Shown: one piece after another, positions 1-6,061 of the stretch
How positions within the stretch are numbered: the stretch's first letter is position 1
Layout: every line of letters starts with the position of its first letter
From: Candidatus Latescibacterota bacterium
GTDB lineage: Bacteria > Latescibacterota > UBA2968 > UBA8231
DNA length: 7,082 bases
NCBI GenBank assembly: GCA_003529325.1
Contig: DPVW01000176.1
Coordinates: forward strand, 23,930 to 31,011
Reading direction: 5' to 3'
Made by a program: the position numbers and the translations under genes
Notes under the pieces: model-generated
What the model was told of the DNA's origin: nothing
The model's database searches: none
What the model saw: the letters and a program-made list of their open reading frames with translations, nothing else

Positions 1-371
1 ATGCCATGGTGGTCGTCAAGATCCTGAGGATTGACCTCGGGCACGACCAGGGGTACGTCCGGCTGCATGCGGAAAGCGGAGGTGTTGTCGACGACGACGG
101 CACCGGCTGCAACGGCGGCGGGGACGAATTCTTTGCTGATATCTCCGCCAGCCGAGGACAACACGATATCGATCCCGTCGAAGGAGTCACGCGTAAGTTC
201 CTGCACCTTGACCGATCGCTCGCCGCAGTTCAACTCCGTGCCGACGGATCGACTGGAAGCGAGCAGACGTAGTTCGTCGATTGGAAAGTCGCGCTCAGCC
301 AGCAACTCCAGAAAGATCTGGCCCACGGCGCCGGTGGCGCCCATGATCGCGACATTGTAGCGGTCACTCAT
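1..371 (-). CDS. asd: Aspartate-semialdehyde dehydrogenase, N-terminal part (3' end cut by window edge)
   Basis: Asd catalyses NADPH-dependent reduction of aspartyl phosphate to L-aspartate 4-semialdehyde in the cytoplasm, the branch point toward lysine/diaminopimelate, threonine and methionine. The frame is open from an ATG at 371-369 to the window edge, giving 123 residues. Seen in it: a Rossmann nucleotide-binding loop GATGAVG at residues 11-17, the LASSRSVGT segment at 37-45 that usually reads NADP, SSAGG at 72-76, DNTSAFRM at 95-102 with the Arg (R101) that family members use to bind phosphate, and PEVNP at 111-115. The catalytic Cys, expected near residue 130, lies beyond the edge. The pattern fits the bacterial (peptidoglycan-organism) Asd type. 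An AGGA at 386-383 lies 11 bases before the ATG, a loose Shine-Dalgarno. It follows hom and a putative homoserine kinase gene on the same strand, consistent with a threonine-pathway operon. The identification is secure; whether the full gene is intact cannot be seen. Confidence 0.95.
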   Translation of the reverse strand, partial: MSDRYNVAIMGATGAVGQIFLELLAERDFPIDELRLLASSRSVGTELNCGERSVKVQELTRDSFDGIDIVLSSAGGDISKEFVPAAVAAGAVVVDNTSAFRMQPDVPLVVPEVNPQDLDDHHG

Positions 372-409
372 CTCGGTAATATTCCTATTGCGGGTACGTT
401 GGTTGTCAT
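368..409 (-). other. 13-codon mini-ORF bridging the kinase-like gene and asd
   Basis: Directly after the TAA stop of the upstream gene (412-410) comes an ATG (409-407). It opens a 13-codon frame reading MTTNVPAIGILPR, and its TGA (370-368) overlaps the asd ATG as ATGA. It therefore fills the 38-bp intergenic space exactly. It has no Shine-Dalgarno of its own, so translation would need reinitiation at TAAATG. It could carry terminating ribosomes to the asd start. The peptide has two Thr and two Ile but is not the Thr/Ile-rich run of a classical attenuator leader. A short frame like this can arise by chance, so this is a weak call. Confidence 0.25.
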
Positions 410-1600
410 TTAGTTATCGACCAGGTGGGTAATCAGTTCATGGCCACTGTTGAGTTGCAGCGATCCCACCTCGGCGGCAATCTCGTCGTAGACCTGCATG
501 TCATCGGCGGCAAAACCCTCGCCCCACAGCACGAATGGCACGGGCTCGCGCGAGTGCGTTCGCAAGGGGATCGGCGTTCGGTGGTCCGGCGTCATCAACA
601 GACGGCAGGGCTCGCCCAAATCCTCGAGACCCTGAAGGATGCGACCCACGACACGCTCGTCGAAATCCTCCAGCGCCCTCACCTTCGCTGCAGCATCGCC
701 GTTGTGCCCGCATTCATCCGGCGATTCGACATGGACATAGACGAGATCCAGACCCGATGCCAGGGCCTGAAGCGCGTGGTCGGCCTTGCCTTCGTAATTG
801 GTGTCGACAAAGCCGGTGATCCCGGGCACGTCGATCTGTTCATATCCGGCACAACGCCCAATGCCTCGCACCAGGTCGACGGCGGAGATGACCCCTGCCC
901 GCAGACCATACCGCTCGCCGATGCTGGGCAGCGTCAGTGGCCTGCCTGAACCCCACAGCCAGATCGCATTTGCCGGCGCCTTACCTACAGCCAGTCGACG
1001 AACATTGACGGGGTGCTCGGCAAGGACCGGGCCTGCACCTTCCATGAGTGCACGGATCAGCTGCTGCCCTACCCCAGTCGGCAGATGTGCCAGCATCGAC
1101 TGTCCCATGATATCGTGCGGCGCATGGGAGATGAGGTCCTGCGGGCCGTTGGTGTAAATGATGATATGGCGATAGCCGACACCGGGGTGAAATCTGATCT
1201 GTGTCGTTCCCAAAGCCTGGCCGACGGACTCGATAATGGCGCAGGCCTCTTCGGTACTGATATGACCAGCACTGTAGTCGACCAGCGTATCCCCGTCACT
1301 GGTGATCGTATTGCAGCGCCAGGCGATGTCGTCGTCGCCCATGGGGATGTCCATACTCGACGCCTCCAGCGGCGCTCTCCCTGTATAGTGGACGGTCGTG
1401 TCGTAGCCAAAAATCTCCAGGTTACCGACATCACTTCCAGCGGGACGACTCGGAGGAATCATCTGCACGAGACCACCACAGCCCTCGGCGGCGAGACGGT
1501 CCATGTGCGGCGTGCGCGCCGCCTGCATCGGCGTCAGCCCGCCGAGTTCGGCGAGTGCATAATCGGCTGACCCGTCGGGCACCAGGATCAGGTATTTCAC
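410..1600 (-). CDS. apgM: Cofactor-independent phosphoglycerate mutase family protein, probable homoserine kinase (ApgM/ThrB2-like)
   Basis: This 396-residue cytoplasmic protein belongs to the archaeal-type 2,3-bisphosphoglycerate-independent phosphoglycerate mutase branch of the alkaline phosphatase superfamily. Metal and catalytic motifs are intact: VPDGSADY near the N terminus (D9), AGSDVGNLEIFGYD at 54-67 with the expected nucleophile Ser56, HVESPDECGHNGD at 290-302 (D295, H299), and TPDHRTPIPLRTHS at 337-350 (D339, H340, H349). Length is normal for the family. Bacterial members next to hom are classed as proposed homoserine kinases, and an experimentally supported case is known in Bacteroides. 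The neighbours here are hom (overlapping) and asd, so the inferred reaction is homoserine plus ATP to O-phosphohomoserine rather than glycolytic mutase activity. The start is a GTG at 1600-1598 within a GTGA overlap with the hom stop, preceded by GGAGG at 1609-1605. Family assignment is very sure; the kinase role rests on context. Confidence 0.93.
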   Translation of the reverse strand: MKYLILVPDGSADYALAELGGLTPMQAARTPHMDRLAAEGCGGLVQMIPPSRPAGSDVGNLEIFGYDTTVHYTGRAPLEASSMDIPMGDDDIAWRCNTITSDGDTLVDYSAGHISTEEACAIIESVGQALGTTQIRFHPGVGYRHIIIYTNGPQDLISHAPHDIMGQSMLAHLPTGVGQQLIRALMEGAGPVLAEHPVNVRRLAVGKAPANAIWLWGSGRPLTLPSIGERYGLRAGVISAVDLVRGIGRCAGYEQIDVPGITGFVDTNYEGKADHALQALASGLDLVYVHVESPDECGHNGDAAAKVRALEDFDERVVGRILQGLEDLGEPCRLLMTPDHRTPIPLRTHSREPVPFVLWGEGFAADDMQVYDEIAAEVGSLQLNSGHELITHLVDN

Positions 1601-1609
1601 GCCGCCTCC
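1597..1609 (-). promoter_or_regulatory. Shine-Dalgarno and GTGA overlap coupling hom to the kinase-like gene
   Basis: On the minus strand GGAGG (1609-1605) lies four bases before the GTG start (1600-1598), inside the last hom codons. The GTG shares its TG with the hom TGA (1599-1597). This fixes the non-ATG start and implies translational coupling of the two consecutive pathway steps. Confidence 0.75.
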
Positions 1610-2895
1610 ATGCGAATCAGCCGCACACCCCCATCGACCAGGGGTAGTGCGTCAATGGCCTGCACCGCCTGCTGCATCGCTCGCTCACGGGCTTCGTGGG
1701 TGACGATGACGAGGGGCACCGTGCCTCCCTGAAGATCGCGTTCCTTCTGCAGTACAGAGGCGATGCTGATATGCTGTGCGGACAGAATCCGGGCGATCTG
1801 CTCCAGCACCCCTGGCTGGTCGGCTACCTGCATGCGCAGGAAGTAGCGGATCTCCGCATCTTCGATCGAGGCAAAGCGCGCCGCCTCATCGCCAACGATC
1901 ATGTCACCAATGGAGGTGGTTGCCCCGGCTCGCTTGCGCTCGGCCAGTTCCACCAGGTCGGAGACGACAGCACTCGCCGTCGGCATCTTGCCGGCACCCG
2001 CGCCGGTAAAGACCTGTGTACCCACGGCGCTGCCGACGACTTTGATCGCATTCTGTTCGGCGTGAATATTGGCCAACTGCGAATCCTGTGGCAGCATGAC
2101 GGGATGTACGCGTGCCTCGACACCGCCAGGAGCCAGACGGGCGATGGCGAGCAGCTTGATGGTATAACCGAGTTCACGCGCAAAATCGATGTCACTGGAC
2201 TCGATACGTTCGATACCCTCGCAGTAGATGTCGGCGGCGGTACCAGTCGTTTGAAAGGCGATGCGGCTGAGGATGGCCAACTTCGACGCAGCGTCGGCGC
2301 CACTGACATCGGCCGTGGGATCCGGCTCCGCGTATCCTTCCGCCTGCGCGTCTGCGAGAATCTCGGGGTAATCACCTTCCCCGCGGGTCATGCGTGTGAG
2401 CATGTAGTTCGTCGTACCATTGAGGATGCCGTGCAGAGACTCGACGCGATTGGCGACCAGGCCATTGCGCAAGGACCGGATGATGGGGATGCCACCGGCG
2501 ACACTGGCCTCAAACATCAGATCGACACCCTTGGCGAGTGCGATATCGAACAGTTCGGCGCCGTGCAGCGCGATGACGGCCTTGTTTGCCGTGACCACAC
2601 TTTTGCCGGCCTGCAGAGCGGCGCGAATCCACTCGTACGCCGGCGCCGCCCCCGTCAATTCGACAACGACCTGGACGGACGGATCATCGAGCACCTGCTG
2701 CACATCACCGACGACGACACCGTCGGCAAGGGTGACATCACGCACCTTAGCGGGATCACGCACGGCAACTCGCCGAATATCGAATTCGGCATGGCGACGG
2801 CGGCGCATGGCAGCGGGCGCATCCTGCAGCAGTTGCACAGCCCCCGTGCCGACCGTCCCCAGACCGATCATGCCGATACCGATGGCGTCACTCAT
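1597..2895 (-). CDS. hom: Homoserine dehydrogenase with C-terminal ACT domain
   Basis: Hom reduces aspartate semialdehyde to L-homoserine with NAD(P)H, the first committed step toward threonine and methionine. From the preferred ATG at 2895-2893 it has 432 residues, the usual length of the monofunctional, non-kinase-fused enzyme. Seen: Rossmann motif GLGTVGTG at 11-18, the NKA motif at 104-106, the family signature ILNGTTNYML at 157-166, and GYAEPDPTADVSGADAASK at 187-205. The last contains the D201/K205 pair matching the catalytic Asp and Lys of the family. An ACT-type regulatory domain starts near residue 350 (DQPGVLEQIARIL, 359-371), so allosteric control by threonine is likely. The frame also allows a GTG start at 2925, ten codons earlier. 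I prefer 2895 because it forms an ATGA overlap with the upstream stop and places the Rossmann loop at the usual distance from the N terminus. Neither start has a strong Shine-Dalgarno, which suggests dependence on coupling. Confidence 0.97.
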   Translation of the reverse strand: MSDAIGIGMIGLGTVGTGAVQLLQDAPAAMRRRRHAEFDIRRVAVRDPAKVRDVTLADGVVVGDVQQVLDDPSVQVVVELTGAAPAYEWIRAALQAGKSVVTANKAVIALHGAELFDIALAKGVDLMFEASVAGGIPIIRSLRNGLVANRVESLHGILNGTTNYMLTRMTRGEGDYPEILADAQAEGYAEPDPTADVSGADAASKLAILSRIAFQTTGTAADIYCEGIERIESSDIDFARELGYTIKLLAIARLAPGGVEARVHPVMLPQDSQLANIHAEQNAIKVVGSAVGTQVFTGAGAGKMPTASAVVSDLVELAERKRAGATTSIGDMIVGDEAARFASIEDAEIRYFLRMQVADQPGVLEQIARILSAQHISIASVLQKERDLQGGTVPLVIVTHEARERAMQQAVQAIDALPLVDGGVRLIRMEAA

Positions 2896-3359
2896 GCGGC
2901 TGACCAGGCGAACAATGTCTGCCACTCACGGCGTTGCAGGTCGATCAGATGCTGCGGCTTGTCGGTATGCAGGGTCTCCACTTCATCGATCATCCGGTGG
3001 GGATCGTAACCACCGACCTGCGCAATGGCGGGGTGCTCACCGACCTTGTTGAACCAGTAGTGACTGTTGGAAAAGTCCCCCTCACGCCGATGCATGATGC
3101 CATGCCAGAAAGAACCTGTCGCGTCCTCAATCCCCTGCGACACCGTGTGACTTCGATCGAGCTCGTCGATATACAACCACAACCCCGAGTGTAATGCAGG
3201 TCGATCGCGGAGGGCGTCATCGCGCAGAATCGTCTCAACGACACCGACCAGGGCACTAGATGCCGGATCTGTGACAACGAGTTTGAACAACGCTTCGTCC
3301 TGGGGCAGACTCTCGAACAGTGGCGCCACGGCGCGCGCTACGGCCTCGGGCAGATCCAT
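2892..3359 (-). CDS. Uncharacterised conserved protein with a W-H-x3-HRREGD...YWF-x2-VGEHP core
   Basis: This is a 155-residue soluble-looking protein with no signal peptide or membrane segment. I recognise the central block as typical of a conserved bacterial hypothetical family but know no function for it. Visible landmarks are GLWLYIDELDRSH at 59-71, FWHGIMHRREGD at 84-95, SHYWFNKVGEHP at 99-110, and a C-terminal RREWQTLFAW at 143-152. It contains nine histidines, six of them between residues 57 and 109, together with conserved-looking acidic and Trp/Tyr residues. A metal- or ligand-binding role is possible but is inference only. The ATG at 3359-3357 is preceded by GGAG (3371-3368) at eight bases, a good Shine-Dalgarno, so the start is well supported. 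Its TGA overlaps the hom ATG (ATGA, 2895-2892). It is the first gene of the threonine-pathway module, and the coupling suggests a related or co-expressed role, although physical linkage alone does not prove this. Confidence 0.85.
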   Translation of the reverse strand: MDLPEAVARAVAPLFESLPQDEALFKLVVTDPASSALVGVVETILRDDALRDRPALHSGLWLYIDELDRSHTVSQGIEDATGSFWHGIMHRREGDFSNSHYWFNKVGEHPAIAQVGGYDPHRMIDEVETLHTDKPQHLIDLQRREWQTLFAWSAA

Positions 3360-3484
3360 CAGGTGTACTCCGCTTGGGATTCAGGGATAGTGGCCCGTTG
3401 ATAGGGCGAACTCGTGCCCGAGCGAGACGTGATGGCTCGCCGGACGAATACTTCAGTCGAAAGTACCGGGGCTTCCGAACATCG
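3360..3484. other. 125-bp intergenic gap between the glycan and threonine modules
   Basis: This is the only sizeable non-coding stretch in the window. On inspection it holds several weak inverted repeats: GCGAG/CTCGC at 3422-3426 and 3436-3440, TACTT/AAGTA at 3449-3453 and 3461-3465, and GCCC/GGGC around 3393-3407. None has a following T-run on the minus strand, so no intrinsic terminator is supported. I could not pick out a convincing -35/-10 pair either. If the downstream genes have their own promoter, this is where it would be. Confidence 0.5.
3368..3371 (-). promoter_or_regulatory. Shine-Dalgarno of the uncharacterised conserved gene
   Basis: GGAG on the minus strand lies eight bases before the ATG at 3359-3357. 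It is the only clear independent ribosome-binding site in the first half of module 2, which fits this gene being the entry point for translation of the coupled downstream genes. Confidence 0.6.
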
Positions 3485-6049
3485 TCAATCCAAACTCTCC
3501 AACAACAACTGTAACTGCCGTTCCACCTTACGACGCGTCTCATCATCCTCCGGGTGCAGATCAAGAAAACGCTCGTACGCTGTGACGGCGGCTGTGCCGT
3601 CACCGAGATTCAGATGGGCGCTGGCGAGGTTGATGTAGGCCTCGGCATTTGCCGGCTCCTTTTCCAGTAACTCTTCGATGATGTCAACGGCCTCAGACCA
3701 GCGTCGCTCAGCCAGCAACAGGAAACCCAGATTGTATAGCGCCTTCACCTGCGCAGGATCACGGTGGATGGCCTCGCGGTAGAGCCGTTCCGCCTCGCGA
3801 TTGAGGCCTTCATCCTGATGCAGTACTGCCAGATTGTGATATAACTCGGCCCGCTCAGGCGATTCTTCAATCGCTCGTTGATAGGCGCTCATGGCAGGGG
3901 CGGTTTGCCCCCCCTGGGCGTAGGCCCGTCCGAGTAGATCCCACGTCTTGCCATCCTCAGCATCCAGATCGCGCGCCCGCTCGAGCGCCGCCAGGGCTTC
4001 TGGCAGCTTGTGAAAGTGCAGATTGACGAGTCCGATATTGCGGAATGGGCTTGCCAGCATCGGGTCCAGCGCTGCCGCCAGGCGGAATTTCTCGAGGGCG
4101 GAGCGCCAGTCGGTTTCAGCGATGAGAACGGTTCCGAGACCATCCAGTAGACGTGCATCCTGCGGCGACGACGCCAGACCGGCTTCATACTGCGTGCGTG
4201 CACGCCGCCACTGGTGACGCTCACGGGCGCTATCACCGATACGCAGGTGCGCCTCACCGGCGGAGAGTCCGGCGCGTCGATACGTCGTTAGCGCCTCCCG
4301 ATCGTGGCCCAGACTCATCTGGGAGAGGGCGAGCAGACGCAGCAATTCCTGGTCACCAGGTGCCTGGCGTAACATGCGATCGAGCTGCTGCTGCGCGTCC
4401 TGCAGTCGCTCGGCCCGAATCAGAGCGCGCACGAGCCCCTCCATGGTCTCGCGGTCACCCGGTTCCATCTCGTCGGCCCGCTGGAAGTGCACCACCGCCG
4501 AATCGGGGCGTCCCCAGGCGAGAAAGGCGGCGGCCAGATTATGGTGCAGCTGCGACCAGTCGTGCAGCGCCAGAGCTTTTCGGAAGGTCTCGACGGAACG
4601 GTCATAACGCCCCTGGTGCTGGTAGACATTTCCCAGATTGTTCAGGGCCTCCATCATCCTGGGTTGACCTTCCAGCGCCAGTTCCAGACTGGCGATCGCC
4701 TCCTCGTATCGTTCCAGACTGAGGTAGGCGGTGCCAATGTTGTAATGCGCCAGAGGCAGCTGTGGTTGCAGGGCGAGGCCACGACGGCTGGCAACGATGG
4801 CTTCTTCATATCGTTCAGACTCGAGATATCCCTTGCCCAGATTGACGTGCACCCGCGGCATGGCCGGTCCCTTGGTCGCCGCGTCCAACCAGATCGTCTC
4901 CTCCGAGGACCAGTCACCATTGCGCTGCCAGACCAGCACCGCCCACAGCGCCAGCAGGGCCGGGGCAAAACCGCGCAGGCGAGCACCGGCGGCACCCAAC
5001 AATGCACTCGCCAGAATGACCCCTCCTACCAAGGGCAAGTAGAGTCGATGTTCGTTGACGAGCACATTCAGTGGCACCACCGACGATGGCGCCAGGGTCA
5101 CCGCAAACCAACCGGCACCGAAAGCAGCCGCTGGACACATGTGCCGCAACACGAATACCGACGCCGCCATACAGACCGTCAACACCAACGCCAACAGGGG
5201 GACGACGTCGAGCATCGTCGGAGATTCGAAGAACTGCGGCTCCACACTCAGGTGCACGGGCATCAGGTTGGTATAGGCGTAGAGTGGAATCGCCTTCAAC
5301 TGTGTGGCCAGGTGGACCAGGGGTGTGCGGACGGGATCGAACAACGCCTTGCCGACAATGGCACGCGTGCCAAGGACATAGACGCCCGATGCCAGCACTG
5401 GTCCCGTCAACAATGTCCAGGACCCACGCCCCCCGGGTCCGAGCAGCCACAACCACAACCCGGCGGCCGGTACCAGCACGATGCCCACGGACTTGGACAG
5501 AAGAGCGGTTATTGCGAGGGCGGTCAGCGCCATATGGTGTCGCCAGTTGGGACGCCGGGCACCATCGATCAGCACGATGAGGGCAGCCAGCACGAACAGC
5601 GCCGACAGTGACGTCGACCGACTGCTGACATAATTGATCGGCTCGGAGACCACCGGGTGGGTGGCAAACATCAGCGCCGCCACGAGAGCGCTGCCCGGAC
5701 CGCCCAGAACGCGGCGGGCAAGGGACCACATGAGCCACACATTCACCGCATGCAGCAGCAGATTGACCAGATGATACCCGAAGGCCTCATACCCACCGAC
5801 GGCGTGGTTGACGGCATACGTCAGCAGCAGGAGTGGTCGATACATCCGGGCATCGGGAAGGACCGAGAAACTACCGGTATCTGAGAAGAACCGACCCACA
5901 TTGGCCAGCGAGCGCACAGCAGGGTTGTCGACGAGGGAGTGGGAATCGTCGTAGTGAAAGCTGTTACCGAGGCTGTTGGCGTAGAGCACAAATACCCACA
6001 ACACCAACCCTACGGGCACTCTCCATGAAGTCAGCACATGGCGCGTCAC
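3485..6049 (-). CDS. Multi-spanning membrane protein with GT-C/TMTC-like N-terminal half and 13 TPR repeats
   Basis: This is an 854-residue protein. Residues about 12-375 contain roughly ten hydrophobic segments. The motifs resemble the GT-C glycosyltransferase-like half of TMTC-type proteins: an acidic pair in FHYDD at 31-35 in the first non-cytoplasmic loop (the position of the catalytic Asp in GT-C enzymes), YRPLLLL at 70-76, HPVVSEPINYVSSRS at 131-145, and NEHRLYLP at 332-339. A linker with RNGDWSSEETIW at 376-387 leads to TPRs over residues 396-835. Eukaryotic TMTCs are dolichyl-phosphate-mannose-dependent O-mannosyltransferases; the bacterial relatives are mostly uncharacterised, so a lipid-linked-sugar transferase role is inference. 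The TPR half is expected to lie on one side of the membrane and bind protein partners or acceptors. The start is GTG at 6049-6047, with GGAGG (6061-6057) seven bases upstream and a GTGA overlap with the flippase stop. The pairing with a flippase supports a surface-glycan or glycoprotein function. An alternative is a TPR scaffold lacking catalytic activity. Confidence 0.9.
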   Translation of the reverse strand: MTRHVLTSWRVPVGLVLWVFVLYANSLGNSFHYDDSHSLVDNPAVRSLANVGRFFSDTGSFSVLPDARMYRPLLLLTYAVNHAVGGYEAFGYHLVNLLLHAVNVWLMWSLARRVLGGPGSALVAALMFATHPVVSEPINYVSSRSTSLSALFVLAALIVLIDGARRPNWRHHMALTALAITALLSKSVGIVLVPAAGLWLWLLGPGGRGSWTLLTGPVLASGVYVLGTRAIVGKALFDPVRTPLVHLATQLKAIPLYAYTNLMPVHLSVEPQFFESPTMLDVVPLLALVLTVCMAASVFVLRHMCPAAAFGAGWFAVTLAPSSVVPLNVLVNEHRLYLPLVGGVILASALLGAAGARLRGFAPALLALWAVLVWQRNGDWSSEETIWLDAATKGPAMPRVHVNLGKGYLESERYEEAIVASRRGLALQPQLPLAHYNIGTAYLSLERYEEAIASLELALEGQPRMMEALNNLGNVYQHQGRYDRSVETFRKALALHDWSQLHHNLAAAFLAWGRPDSAVVHFQRADEMEPGDRETMEGLVRALIRAERLQDAQQQLDRMLRQAPGDQELLRLLALSQMSLGHDREALTTYRRAGLSAGEAHLRIGDSARERHQWRRARTQYEAGLASSPQDARLLDGLGTVLIAETDWRSALEKFRLAAALDPMLASPFRNIGLVNLHFHKLPEALAALERARDLDAEDGKTWDLLGRAYAQGGQTAPAMSAYQRAIEESPERAELYHNLAVLHQDEGLNREAERLYREAIHRDPAQVKALYNLGFLLLAERRWSEAVDIIEELLEKEPANAEAYINLASAHLNLGDGTAAVTAYERFLDLHPEDDETRRKVERQLQLLLESLD
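3551..4864 (-). repeat. Array of 13 tetratricopeptide repeats within the membrane protein
   Basis: Aligning on the consensus Pro/turn position that closes each repeat gives residues 429, 463, 496, 530, 564, 595, 629, 663, 697, 731, 765, 799 and 833. Ten of the twelve intervals are exactly 34 residues; one is 33 and one is 31. The A/G at position 8 falls ten residues after each of these in most repeats (G439, G473, G605, G639, G673, G707, G775). These are degenerate protein-level repeats rather than DNA tandem repeats. Confidence 0.9.
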
Positions 6050-6061
6050 GAGACACCCTCC
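6046..6061 (-). promoter_or_regulatory. Shine-Dalgarno and GTGA overlap coupling flippase to the TPR membrane protein
   Basis: GGAGG (6061-6057), within a GGGAGGG run, lies seven bases before the GTG (6049-6047). The flippase TGA (6048-6046) overlaps that GTG. A strong ribosome-binding site inside the upstream gene decides the non-ATG start and suggests coupled synthesis. Confidence 0.75.

Noticed and set aside
368..409. Threonine/isoleucine attenuator leader peptide before asd
   Set aside because: The peptide has only two Thr and two Ile in 13 residues, sits inside an operon rather than at its head, and no terminator/antiterminator hairpins follow. It is kept only as a possible coupling mini-ORF.
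2896..2925. Upstream GTG (2925) as the hom start, adding ten residues
   Set aside because: It would overlap the upstream gene by 34 bases, has no Shine-Dalgarno, and the added residues are not typical of the family; the ATG at 2895 makes an ATGA overlap and the usual N terminus.
1696..3009. Plus-strand open frame of 437 codons running antisense across nearly all of hom
   Set aside because: It is the mirror of a well-supported hom gene in GC-rich DNA; its translation shows no recognisable domain and has low-complexity features typical of antisense shadows. Third-position GC bias explains the lack of stops.
3422..3440. Inverted repeat GCGAG...CTCGC as a transcription terminator
   Set aside because: The stem is only five pairs with a nine-base loop and has no downstream T-run on the minus strand; such hairpins are expected by chance in GC-rich DNA.
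3256..3603. Minus-strand 115-codon frame spanning the 125-bp gap
   Set aside because: It overlaps the end of the TPR protein and the start of the conserved small protein in another frame, is Arg/Ser-rich with no recognisable motif, and would conflict with two better-supported genes.
4487..5611. Plus-strand open frame of 374 codons antisense to the TPR/membrane protein
   Set aside because: The translation is Gln/Arg/His-rich without domains and lies opposite clear TPR and membrane-coding sequence, so it is a shadow frame.
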